A DNA stretch of 44,023 bases, taken from the NCBI GenBank assembly GCA_021162615.1, contig JAGGYH010000084.1, positions 1 through 44,023 on the forward strand, in the 5' to 3' direction. Shown here one piece after another: positions 25,315-32,757 of the stretch. Position 1 is the stretch's first letter, and each line of letters begins with the position of its first letter. The notes under the pieces were generated by a model. That model was not told the DNA's origin. It did not search any database and worked only from the letters and a program-made list of their open reading frames with translations. Both the position numbers and the translations under genes were made by a program. Source of the DNA: Candidatus Aminicenantota bacterium. GTDB taxonomy: Bacteria; Acidobacteriota; Aminicenantia; Aminicenantales; Aminicenantaceae.

Positions 25315-25378
25315 TCAAACAATTTCATCAAGGTCTTGTTTTTTTCGGCTTTCCCTTTTAAATTGGAATTCTTTTTGT

Positions 25379-25384
25379 TATAAA
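25379..25384 (+). promoter_or_regulatory. -10 box before the sodium:solute symporter gene
   Basis: TATAAA ends 7 nt before the ATG at 25392, again with no room for a ribosome-binding site. No convincing -35 box is present at 16-18 nt. Confidence 0.4.
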
Positions 25385-25391
25385 GCCTATT

Positions 25392-26786
25392 ATGCAGGGT
25401 GTTTATTTTGCTGTTCTCCTCGGCTATATGGGACTGCTGCTTCTTGTCAGCTTTCTGTTCTCCAGGCGTATACGCAGTGTGGAGGATTTTTTCTTGGCTT
25501 CCCGAAGGCTTCCCGGAATTTTGGTTTATCTTTCTGTCACAGCATCATGGATCGGAGCGGCAGCTACTCTCGTATCCGTGGATGAAGCCTATATCAATGG
25601 ATTGAGTTCGTTCTGGGTCATGGGATTTCCTTCAGTGGTAACAGTGCTTATTTTTGCTGTTTTTCTTGCGTCCCGTATTCAAAAGCTTCCTATCGTCAGC
25701 CTGCCTGACCTTGTGGAGATGCGGTACGGCAGAGCTGTCAGGCATATGGCCTCTGTGATCATTGTATGGTATATGGTTGTACTGGCATCAAGTCAAATGG
25801 TGGCCGCCGGAAAATTCCTGTGTGAGTTTATTGGAACGACTTATGTCAACGGGTTGCTTTTAGGAGTCGGTGTGGTTTTGATTTATTCCGTTTTTGGTGG
25901 TTTTTTTTCAGTAGTGATCACGGACGGATTTCAATTTTTTTGTATCGTGGTTGGCATGACAGGACTTTGTATTTTTCTGTTCAGCTCCTCTTCTCTTTCA
26001 GATGTTTCTTTTTTAGCGCAGGAGTTTGGGAAAACCAATTATTTTAATTTTTTTTACAATTTTGAAAGAAGCTTTCTGGTGTTTGTTTCCTTTACGGCAG
26101 CATGGACTATCTCCCCTATCGTCTGGCAGAGGATTCAATCTGCCCGCACAAAAAAGGAGGCTCAAAAGGGCCTTTTTGCTTCGTCAGCGACTTTTTTATT
26201 GTACTACGGAGCTGTTACCCTCATAGGGATGCTTTCTTTAGCCTTGTTTTCCTCCGCGGATCAGGGGGAACAGATTCTTTCTGCCATTATATCCGGGAAG
26301 TCAGGATATATACTGGGAGGGATTTTATTCATAGCCATTACCGCAGCATTGATGTCCACCATGGATACGGCCATAAATACAGGCGCTCTATCTTTGACCC
26401 GTGATGTGTTTCAACAAATATTCCGCATCAGCCAATCAAAGCATACTGTTTTTCTGAGCAGGGCCGCAACTCTGGTAGTGGGAGGAATGGCCTTTCTCAT
26501 AGCGACCAGGATGCAGAGTATTTTAAAAACACTGGGATTGGCCTCGGAGATAATGTGTGCGGGTTTTTTTATTCCCGGGATTGCGATGCTTTATTTCAAG
26601 AAGAAAAAATTTTTTGCAGGACTTCTAAGTCTTTCATCAGGAACACTTTTTTCATTCATTGGTTTTTTATCAGGTACCGGAATGATCCATTTGAAATGGC
26701 CGGAATGGCCTTATTCCGTTCCCTTGGGATTAGGGATCAGTGGTTTGAGTTTTTTGGTGGGATGGGTCATAGACGGCCGCCATTAG
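25392..26786 (+). CDS. Sodium:solute symporter family protein
   Basis: 464 residues with about thirteen transmembrane helices, matching the SSS (SLC5-like) family that couples solute uptake to sodium. Family marks are the N-terminal FFLASRRLPGILVYLSVTASWIGAAATL, LPDLVEMRYG, a YSVFGGFFSVVITDGFQ block, and the signature AITAALMSTMDTAINTGALSLTRDVF in helix 8. The substrate cannot be told from sequence alone; amino acids, sugars or organic acids are all possible. It appears to be the first gene of a short operon with the DUF374 gene 37 nt downstream. Confidence 0.88.
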   Translation: MQGVYFAVLLGYMGLLLLVSFLFSRRIRSVEDFFLASRRLPGILVYLSVTASWIGAAATLVSVDEAYINGLSSFWVMGFPSVVTVLIFAVFLASRIQKLPIVSLPDLVEMRYGRAVRHMASVIIVWYMVVLASSQMVAAGKFLCEFIGTTYVNGLLLGVGVVLIYSVFGGFFSVVITDGFQFFCIVVGMTGLCIFLFSSSSLSDVSFLAQEFGKTNYFNFFYNFERSFLVFVSFTAAWTISPIVWQRIQSARTKKEAQKGLFASSATFLLYYGAVTLIGMLSLALFSSADQGEQILSAIISGKSGYILGGILFIAITAALMSTMDTAINTGALSLTRDVFQQIFRISQSKHTVFLSRAATLVVGGMAFLIATRMQSILKTLGLASEIMCAGFFIPGIAMLYFKKKKFFAGLLSLSSGTLFSFIGFLSGTGMIHLKWPEWPYSVPLGLGISGLSFLVGWVIDGRH

Positions 26787-26823
26787 ACTTTTCCTCTTTA
26801 CTCTTTAGCGGCCACTGATTATT

Positions 26824-27483
26824 ATGTATCTAATGTCTGTTTTTGAGAGAATTTATTGGGCTATAATAGGCCTGTCAGGGAGGTTCCTGATTTGGCTTTT
26901 AGGGATATCGACCCGGAAGACGGTGCTGGGGGAAAAACCGTATATCAAATTAAGAAAATCTCAAAAGCCTGTCATTTTTATTCTATGGCATGGAAGGATT
27001 CTGTTTGCTTCTTATTTTTTCAGGAAGAGAGGCATATCCGCTTTAGTCAGTCCCAGCAGGGATGGAGAAATCATAGCCCGGATTTTATCCGGATGGGGAT
27101 ACAAATTGTTGAGAGGTTCCGGTTCTCATCCTGTAGTGGACGAATGGAAAAAAATGATAAAATTGATGACCTCAGGTGGTGAATTGATCATAGTCGCAGA
27201 TGGTCCAAAAGGTCCTGAGAGAGAAATGAAACCCGGCGCTGTTCGTCTTGCACAGGAAACAGGAGCTTATTTGGTTCCGTTTACTTATTCTTCAAAAAAG
27301 GGGAAGTTTTTTAAAAGCTGGGATCGTTTTCTGTTTTTTTATCCTTTTACAAGATTGGTTGTGGTTTATGGGGAGCCCATAAAGATCAATACGGATTTGA
27401 AACCTGAGGAATTTGAAAGAGAACGCCTTAGGGCTGAAAAATCATTGAGAGAGCTTGAAGAAATGGCTGATAAGTATTTTTAA
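26824..27483 (+). CDS. DUF374-family lysophospholipid acyltransferase
   Basis: 219 residues with a hydrophobic N-terminus. ILWHGRILFASYFF holds the conserved HGR block of DUF374, and ALVSPSRDGEIIARIL, GYKLLRGS and IIVADGPKGPEREMKPGAVRLAQETGAYLVPFTYS follow in family order. DUF374 proteins are acyltransferase-like; some act on lipid A (LpxL-like position). A second ATG at 26833 is equally plausible as the start. Its end overlaps that of the convergent TPR gene by 4 bp. Confidence 0.85.
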   Translation: MYLMSVFERIYWAIIGLSGRFLIWLLGISTRKTVLGEKPYIKLRKSQKPVIFILWHGRILFASYFFRKRGISALVSPSRDGEIIARILSGWGYKLLRGSGSHPVVDEWKKMIKLMTSGGELIIVADGPKGPEREMKPGAVRLAQETGAYLVPFTYSSKKGKFFKSWDRFLFFYPFTRLVVVYGEPIKINTDLKPEEFERERLRAEKSLRELEEMADKYF

Positions 27484-28229
27484 TCCCTTTGGAACTTTTT
27501 ATCCTTGATAAGCTCCTCAGCGCTTTTTTTTGCATTGCCCACATCGGATTTCCAGCAGGGATCGTCTTCCATGGAAAGCACAAACTCAAGTTCTTCCCTG
27601 GCTCTTTCTATTTCGTTCATAGCAAGGAGAGTCTCTCCTAAAAAGAGTCTTGTGTTTGCATCCTCCGGCCCTATCTCAATGGATTTTTCCAGCAGTTTCA
27701 AAGATTCCTCATTATCCCCGCCGGCAAAACCGGGAAGCTTGAAATAAACCCGGCCCAGCACTCTGTAAGCGCCTCCGTCTTCATATTTCGGGTCTAGTTC
27801 AATCACTTTATTCATATCGCTTTTTATTGGCTTGACAAGGAACAAACTTTTTAAGACACCTCTGCTCTCCCCGTATTTTCCATTGTTGACTCCCCTCCAG
27901 TAATATCCATCCGGTTGTTCGGGACTGAGCTGGATGGCCTTTTCAGCATAATAGATAGCTTGAGAAAAAATATTCTTTCTTTCTTTATTACTCTTAGTGT
28001 GTTCTCCGATGTAATAGAACATTCTTGCAATCTTCCAGTAGGGTTCATATTTGTCTTCTGTCAGGTTCAGGGCTTTTCGATAGAGATCCAGGGCTTTCTC
28101 TGCTGTTTCCATGTCTGACATGGTTTCATACAATTCATCTGCTTGGGTGAGTATCTGCTCTGCATCCTGACTCAAGAGAGCGAGCGGGAAGATAAGTATG
28201 ACAAGGAGTTTAAAAATTGTAGCCCTCAT
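27480..28229 (-). CDS. Secreted TPR-repeat protein
   Basis: 249 residues with a signal peptide (1-20, ending ALLSQ). It contains TPR units such as EKALDLYRKALNLTEDKYEPY, QAIYYAEKAIQLSPEQPDGYYWRG, MNKVIELDPKYEDGGAYRVLGRVYF and LLEKSIEIGPEDANTRLFLGETLLA. It resembles periplasmic tetratricopeptide proteins that act as scaffolds. AAGAAGGAGAAAGCA precedes the ATG, so unlike several neighbours it has a normal ribosome site. Confidence 0.85.
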   Translation of the reverse strand: MRATIFKLLVILIFPLALLSQDAEQILTQADELYETMSDMETAEKALDLYRKALNLTEDKYEPYWKIARMFYYIGEHTKSNKERKNIFSQAIYYAEKAIQLSPEQPDGYYWRGVNNGKYGESRGVLKSLFLVKPIKSDMNKVIELDPKYEDGGAYRVLGRVYFKLPGFAGGDNEESLKLLEKSIEIGPEDANTRLFLGETLLAMNEIERAREELEFVLSMEDDPCWKSDVGNAKKSAEELIKDKKFQRD

Positions 28230-28299
28230 TGCTTTCTCCTTCTTTGTTTATTTTGAATATATATATCACTTATGTGTAAAAAATGACAGAATAATTTGT

Positions 28300-28305
28300 T
28301 ATAAT
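28300..28305 (+). promoter_or_regulatory. -10 box before the MPN-like gene
   Basis: A perfect TATAAT lies 7 nt upstream of the ATG at 28313, separated by A residues only. Transcription would start at the codon itself. No -35 box at normal spacing. Confidence 0.5.
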
Positions 28306-28312
28306 AAAAAAA

Positions 28313-28702
28313 ATGGGTGTGTATCTAGGCTGTGAAGCACGGAAGTACTTAGAGGGTCTGGCCCTCGCCCGTTCCTGTTTGGAAGGGATCCTTATCGGCC
28401 ATAAGCGGGGGCATGAATATTATATTGAACAGGTTTTTCCCTTACATAAGGCTCTTTGTATGACGGAAGAGAGCTTCACGGAGATCAACCGGCATTTTGA
28501 TGATAAAGTGGTTGGGTTTTACACCTTTTCTTTAGAAGAAAGAGAAGCTGAAAAATTTTTTGTTCCTTTTGCTGTGGGAAAAGTTCTTTTAAGGATAAAA
28601 ACGGACAGAAAAAAGGGTATTTCAGTGAATTCTTTTTGCATAGATTATGATGATGCGTTTATCCTGAAATCAGTTGATACCCACATCATTAACAGGGAGT
28701 AG
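28313..28702 (+). CDS. Hypothetical protein, possible degenerate MPN/JAB fold
   Basis: 129 residues of unknown function. CLEGILIGHKRGHEYYIEQVFPL resembles the first strands and the conserved Glu of MPN/JAB (Mov34) proteins. KVVGFYTFSLEEREAEKFF occupies the place where active members carry the zinc motif HxHP, but no His pair is present, so it cannot be a normal JAMM protease. The remainder is beta-rich. It ends 6 nt before AMMECR1, so the two are co-transcribed. The fold assignment is a guess from pattern. Confidence 0.6.
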   Translation: MGVYLGCEARKYLEGLALARSCLEGILIGHKRGHEYYIEQVFPLHKALCMTEESFTEINRHFDDKVVGFYTFSLEEREAEKFFVPFAVGKVLLRIKTDRKKGISVNSFCIDYDDAFILKSVDTHIINRE

Positions 28703-28708
28703 ATTTTA

Positions 28709-29266
28709 ATGGAAAGGGACCTTGATAAAGACAAGCAAAGATTTTTACTCAAATTAGCGCGTGATTCCATAAAGTATTATCTGGAAAAGGGGAAACACAT
28801 AGATGTTGAGGCCGAGGAAGGTGTTTTAAAGGAAAAAAGGGGAGCTTTTGTAACTATCAAACACAATCATCAATTAAGAGGATGCATAGGATATCCCACT
28901 CCCAGTTACCCTTTGTACAAGACCATTATCGAAGCTTCTGTCATGGCAGCCGCAAAGGATCCGCGGTTTCTGCCCGTTGGGAAAGAGGAATTTCCTGATA
29001 TCGATATTGAGATTTCCGTGCTTTCCGTTCCAAAAAGAATAAAGGATATTTCTGAAATAGAAGTAGGGAAACACGGTATCATCATTTCCAAAGGCTTTCA
29101 TTCAGGCCTTCTTCTGCCACAGGTTCCTATGGAATATGGATGGGATTTGGAGACATATCTCAGACACGGATGTCTGAAAGCGGGGTTGGAGGAAGACGCA
29201 TGGAAAAAAGGGGCGGAAATAGAGATATTCACTGCCCAGGTTTTTTCAGAGGGTTCATCACAATAA
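28709..29266 (+). CDS. amrA: AMMECR1-domain protein (AmmeMemoRadiSam protein A)
   Basis: 185 residues matching AMMECR1 throughout: EKRGAFVTIKHNHQLRGCIGYPTPSYPLYKTI with the signature LRGCIG, MAAAKDPRFLPVGKEEFPDIDIEISVLSVP, GKHGIIISKGFHSGLLLPQVPMEYGWD and GCLKAGL near the end. In many bacteria it is grouped with a Memo protein and a radical SAM enzyme in the AmmeMemoRadiSam system, whose role is unresolved. Neither partner is visible here; an MPN-like gene precedes it instead. Confidence 0.88.
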   Translation: MERDLDKDKQRFLLKLARDSIKYYLEKGKHIDVEAEEGVLKEKRGAFVTIKHNHQLRGCIGYPTPSYPLYKTIIEASVMAAAKDPRFLPVGKEEFPDIDIEISVLSVPKRIKDISEIEVGKHGIIISKGFHSGLLLPQVPMEYGWDLETYLRHGCLKAGLEEDAWKKGAEIEIFTAQVFSEGSSQ

Positions 29267-29822
29267 TGAGTACCTGGTGGCATGTAAGTTGTAGATTTTC
29301 AGCTTAAAATAAACAAGGTCTCGATAGCCATAAGCTCTTCACATCCCATGTACTGCAGACCCCGCAGCGCTTCTTGGATCGAACAGCCTCCAAGTACAAA
29401 GCGCCGCCTTTTTGCCAGAATCTTAACTGATGAAATCCATAAAGGCCCAAAGCATGATATAACAATAACAGGGATATCGTTATTCCTCCTTTTTGTAAAT
29501 AGTTTTTTTCAATGAGGAATTTAATACGGTGTCCCCCTTTTTTTCAATCCCAGGTATCCATTTCCGTGATGAACCAGAAAAAAATCTCCCTTGTCCCTGA
29601 AATATGGGATTAAAATATTACATATATTCTGATAGTTCCTCAGCACAGGCTGTTCAGCAGGAACTGTCAGCCGGGAGTTTTGCAGAATATTTTTAAAGTT
29701 AAGACATAACAAGCTGGTAAAGCCGATATTGCTATGTCCTCATCCCAAATGTCAAACGGATCTGTATCTTGTAAATCGCCACATCATAATGTATATTACT
29801 CTGGGATATTAAAAACAGCATC
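29267..29822. other. Long spacer with a decayed minus-strand reading stretch
   Basis: No intact gene. On the minus strand, about 29305-29465 reads open without a proper start codon and gives a peptide containing KRRRFVLGGCSIQEALRGLQ, faintly like the end of a STAS domain; AAAGGAGG lies upstream of it. This may be a gene remnant. A repeat shared with 38019-38086 sits at 29571-29640. Nothing else was recognised. Confidence 0.4.
29571..29640. repeat. Second dispersed repeat (R2), copy 1
   Basis: Similar to 38019-38086: both have ATCTCCCTT, CCCTGAA, GGGA and the identical 24-mer core AATATTACATATATTCTGAT plus AGTT (29614-29637 and 38061-38084). The CTCCC/GGGAG segments form an imperfect hairpin. 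Confidence 0.6.
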
Positions 29823-31220
29823 ATGGCCACTTCGTTATCGCAAATAACCGATCGGATGGACAATCTGTATGAGTTCGATCGCGAGCCTGTTTCTTTGGAT
29901 AAGCTGCAAACCGGGGCCCGTTTTGCAGGGCTTTTTGCCGGCGAACATGTGGCAGCCACGGAATTTGTGATCGGTGCTTTTTTTGTACTCCACGGCGTAA
30001 GCCTACATGATTTGCTCCTTGGCTTGATGCTGGGAAATCTGCTGGCAGTCCTGTCTTGGACATTCATCTGTGCTCCGATTGCCACCCAGACACGCCTGAC
30101 TTTGTACTGGTATTTAAGGAAGATGGCCGGTCCCGGGCTCAATGTTATCTATAACCTTGCCAATGCCATCCTCTATTGCATACTGGCCGGGGCTATGATC
30201 GGTGTTTCTGCTACCGCTCTCGGGCTTGTTTTCGGGATCGACATCCCTTCCCTGGATGATGTGTTTCCCAGCAGCTTGGGTTGGGTTTGTTTGACCTTGG
30301 CCATCGGGATCCTTTTTACTGTATTGGCTGTACTGGGATTCGAGAAGTTGAGCCGGTTTGCCCAGGTGTGCTCACCATGGATTTTTGTTTTGTTCATTGC
30401 AGGAGCTCTGGCTCTTCTTCCTCGCCTGGGGGTACATGCCAATTTCGATAATTTTTTTGCTGTAGCCAAAACCAAGATTTGGAGCGGAGTGGCAGCTGAA
30501 GGCCAAGAAAAATTCCGCATGGCGCATGTCCTGTTTTTTGCATGGTTCTGCAATCTTGCCATGCACATCGGACTTTCGGATATGGCCCTATTCCGGTATG
30601 CTAAGAAGTGGACCTACGGGCTTTATTCTGCGTTTGGAATGTATGGCGGGCATTTTCTCGCATGGATTTGTTCAGGAATAATGGTTGCAGCTATAGGGCG
30701 TGAGATGCATCCTGGACTAATGGCTTTTGAAGCTGCGGGATTGGCCGGCGCCGCCGGTGTTTTCATAGCAGGTTGGACCACGGCAAATCCCACGTTGTAT
30801 AGAGCAGGCCTTGCTCTGCAGGTCATAACGCCCAATTGGCCCCGCTGGAAGGTAACCCTGACTGCAGGCCTTTTGACAACCATCCTCTCATGTTTCCCTG
30901 TCTTTTTCGTGAAGCTTTTGGATTATGTGGCGATTTATGGTCTGGTTTTAATGCCCATCGGTGCAATCGTCCTTGCCGAGCATTGGTTTTTTCCCCTGTT
31001 TAAGATCGAACAATTTCAAGCCGAAAAAAATAAAAAGCTTTTCAATGGGAGGGCATTGATCGTATGGATCGGGACATTAGCGGTCTGTTCTTTCTTGCCT
31101 TTGCATCTTTTTTTTCGATGGCTGCCGGGATACTGCTTGGCCCTGATTGCCTATATCCTGCTCCATGTCATACGGAAAAAGGAAGGAGCCAAACCAAGGG
31201 ATTCGAAGGAGGTGATATGA
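29823..31220 (+). CDS. NCS1-family nucleobase:cation symporter (cytosine permease-like)
   Basis: 465 residues with about twelve transmembrane helices. The N-terminus LDKLQTGARFAGLFAGEHVAATEFVIGAFF, GNLLAVLSWTFICAPIATQTRLTLYWYLRKMAGP and DMALFRYAKKWTYGLYSAFGMYGGHFLAW place it in the NCS1/CodB group, which moves cytosine, hydantoins, allantoin or related compounds with a cation. No catabolic partner (deaminase, hydantoinase) is adjacent to settle the substrate. The last bases overlap the start of a small membrane gene by ATGA. Confidence 0.85.
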   Translation: MATSLSQITDRMDNLYEFDREPVSLDKLQTGARFAGLFAGEHVAATEFVIGAFFVLHGVSLHDLLLGLMLGNLLAVLSWTFICAPIATQTRLTLYWYLRKMAGPGLNVIYNLANAILYCILAGAMIGVSATALGLVFGIDIPSLDDVFPSSLGWVCLTLAIGILFTVLAVLGFEKLSRFAQVCSPWIFVLFIAGALALLPRLGVHANFDNFFAVAKTKIWSGVAAEGQEKFRMAHVLFFAWFCNLAMHIGLSDMALFRYAKKWTYGLYSAFGMYGGHFLAWICSGIMVAAIGREMHPGLMAFEAAGLAGAAGVFIAGWTTANPTLYRAGLALQVITPNWPRWKVTLTAGLLTTILSCFPVFFVKLLDYVAIYGLVLMPIGAIVLAEHWFFPLFKIEQFQAEKNKKLFNGRALIVWIGTLAVCSFLPLHLFFRWLPGYCLALIAYILLHVIRKKEGAKPRDSKEVI

Positions 31221-31420
31221 TGCGAAAAATAGCGCTGTCATCCCTTTCCGGAATCAGCCTTCTGTGCTGCCTGGCCTCGCCTTTTTTATTCCTTTGGGGT
31301 CAAGTAAGTGAAAAGAACTACAAATGGATCTTTTTATTGGCTTCTTTTTTCTGGTTTTTCTTTGCTTCTCTGCGGGTTTTGATTCAAAAAAGAAATCAGC
31401 GGTCCGACGGAAACCACTGA
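31217..31420 (+). CDS. Small two-helix membrane protein
   Basis: 67 residues. Two hydrophobic segments (about 8-28 and 36-56) are separated by a short charged loop, and the tail is basic (LIQKRNQRSDGNH). AAGGAGGTG lies just before an ATG-ATG pair, and the first ATG overlaps the permease stop by 4 nt, so it is translated with the permease. It could be an accessory subunit of the transporter; I recognise no family. Confidence 0.7.
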   Translation: MMRKIALSSLSGISLLCCLASPFLFLWGQVSEKNYKWIFLLASFFWFFFASLRVLIQKRNQRSDGNH

Positions 31421-31611
31421 TAAAACCAATTTCCGGATGAGGGCGGCCCGGCTGCAGGGAAAGTCACTGGGAGTGGGGAGATCTATATCCTTGATCACCC
31501 TCAATGCCTCCTGCCGACTGCCTATAGATCACTTCAAAGTCGCGCTGCGGGATGTCTCCCGAAGTTTTCCATCCACAGAATTTTTCTTCCCAAGTGCCAT
31601 TCTTAATATAA

Positions 31612-31694
31612 TCTTGTTAATATAATCTTGCATGTCGTTGGAACAAAATGAATAATAAATACATCGCCATTTTTTTATGAATAGGTCAGGTTAA
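31612..31694 (+). repeat. R1 right-end fragment upstream of homoserine dehydrogenase
   Basis: CATCGCCATTTTTTTATGAATAGGTCAGGTTAA (31662-31694) is a near-perfect right end. The preceding 50 bp match the element at 38135-38287 (AATCTTGCAT, GAACAAAATGAATAATAAAT). No left end was found upstream, so it is a partial copy. TTAATATAATCTTG is duplicated just before it (31604-31630), giving two TATAAT-like boxes. The rest of the spacer 31421-31611 holds nothing I recognise. Confidence 0.75.
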
Positions 31695-31727
31695 CATACA
31701 TAAAACACAATAATTTAAGAGGTTCTA

Positions 31728-32753
31728 ATGAAAACATACAAACTAGTACTGCTTGGTTTTGGCAATGTAGGACAGGCGCTGGTCCGGCTGCTTCTTGAAA
31801 AACGCTCAGAACTCGAGCACCGCTACTCAATCCGCTTTTTGGTTGCTGCTGTAGCCACCCGCACTCACGGACGGGCGTTAAACCCTGATGGGCTTGACCT
31901 GGGAAAAGCGCTTGAGATCATGGAATCTGGCAACTCGCTGGATGAACTCTCACCCTCGCCGGCACCCATAGACAATCGCGAATTGATCAAAGCTAGCGGT
32001 GCGGATGTAATGTTCGAGAACACGCCCGTCAGCTACAAGGATGGGCAGCCTGCTATCTCTTATATCGAGACTGCGCTGGAGAATAACATGCATGCCATCA
32101 CCGCTAACAAAGGAACTGTGGTTCACGGCTGCCACCACCTCCAAGACTTAGCTGCCGATCATGGTGTTAAATTCTTTTTTGAATCAACGGTGATGGACGG
32201 AGTACCGATTTTCTCCTCCTTCCGTCAATTACCAGTCGTGGGTTTGATCTCCATCTGGGGCGTGCTGAATTCCACTACCAACCTGATTCTCTCCCGCCTG
32301 GAAGCAGGTGACAGCTTTGATGAGGCGGTCAGGTATTCTCAAGAGATCGGCATTGCTGAGACTGATCCCAGCGGAGACATTGATGGCTGGGATGCAGCTG
32401 TCAAGCTGGCGGCCTTGATCACGGTGCTGATGGACCACCCCTTTACGCCCCATATGGTTGATCGCACTGGAATCAGAAGCATCACTCCCGAGATGATCGC
32501 TAAAGCGAAAGCGGAGGGCAAACGCTATAAGCTTGTGGCCCATGCCTGGAAGAAGGGCGAGAAAATCAAAGCTAAAGTTTCTCCGGAGCTGGTTAGTTCG
32601 AATTCAATACTCTACAACATCAACGAGACTACTGCCATCGTCCAGTTCAAATCAGATGTGCTGGGAAAGTTATCCTTCATTGAGGAAGACCTCGGCCCCC
32701 GTACCACCGCTTACGGTCTGCTGGCGGATTTTATCAATGCAGTGAGAGGGTGA
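31728..32753 (+). CDS. hom: Homoserine dehydrogenase
   Basis: 341 residues. The Rossmann motif GFGNVGQALVRLL (residues 10-22) binds NAD(P); NNMHAITANKGTV, FFFESTVMDGVPIFSSFRQL, GVLNSTTNLILSRLE and ETDPSGDIDGWDAAVKL follow. D222 and K226 match the catalytic pair of the family. It reduces aspartate semialdehyde to homoserine for threonine and methionine synthesis. It is short and lacks the C-terminal ACT domain of many bacterial forms, so threonine feedback through that domain is unlikely. It starts 33 nt after an R1 right end and converges with the M28 gene 4 bp away. Confidence 0.88.
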   Translation: MKTYKLVLLGFGNVGQALVRLLLEKRSELEHRYSIRFLVAAVATRTHGRALNPDGLDLGKALEIMESGNSLDELSPSPAPIDNRELIKASGADVMFENTPVSYKDGQPAISYIETALENNMHAITANKGTVVHGCHHLQDLAADHGVKFFFESTVMDGVPIFSSFRQLPVVGLISIWGVLNSTTNLILSRLEAGDSFDEAVRYSQEIGIAETDPSGDIDGWDAAVKLAALITVLMDHPFTPHMVDRTGIRSITPEMIAKAKAEGKRYKLVAHAWKKGEKIKAKVSPELVSSNSILYNINETTAIVQFKSDVLGKLSFIEEDLGPRTTAYGLLADFINAVRG

Positions 32754-32757
32754 TTTT

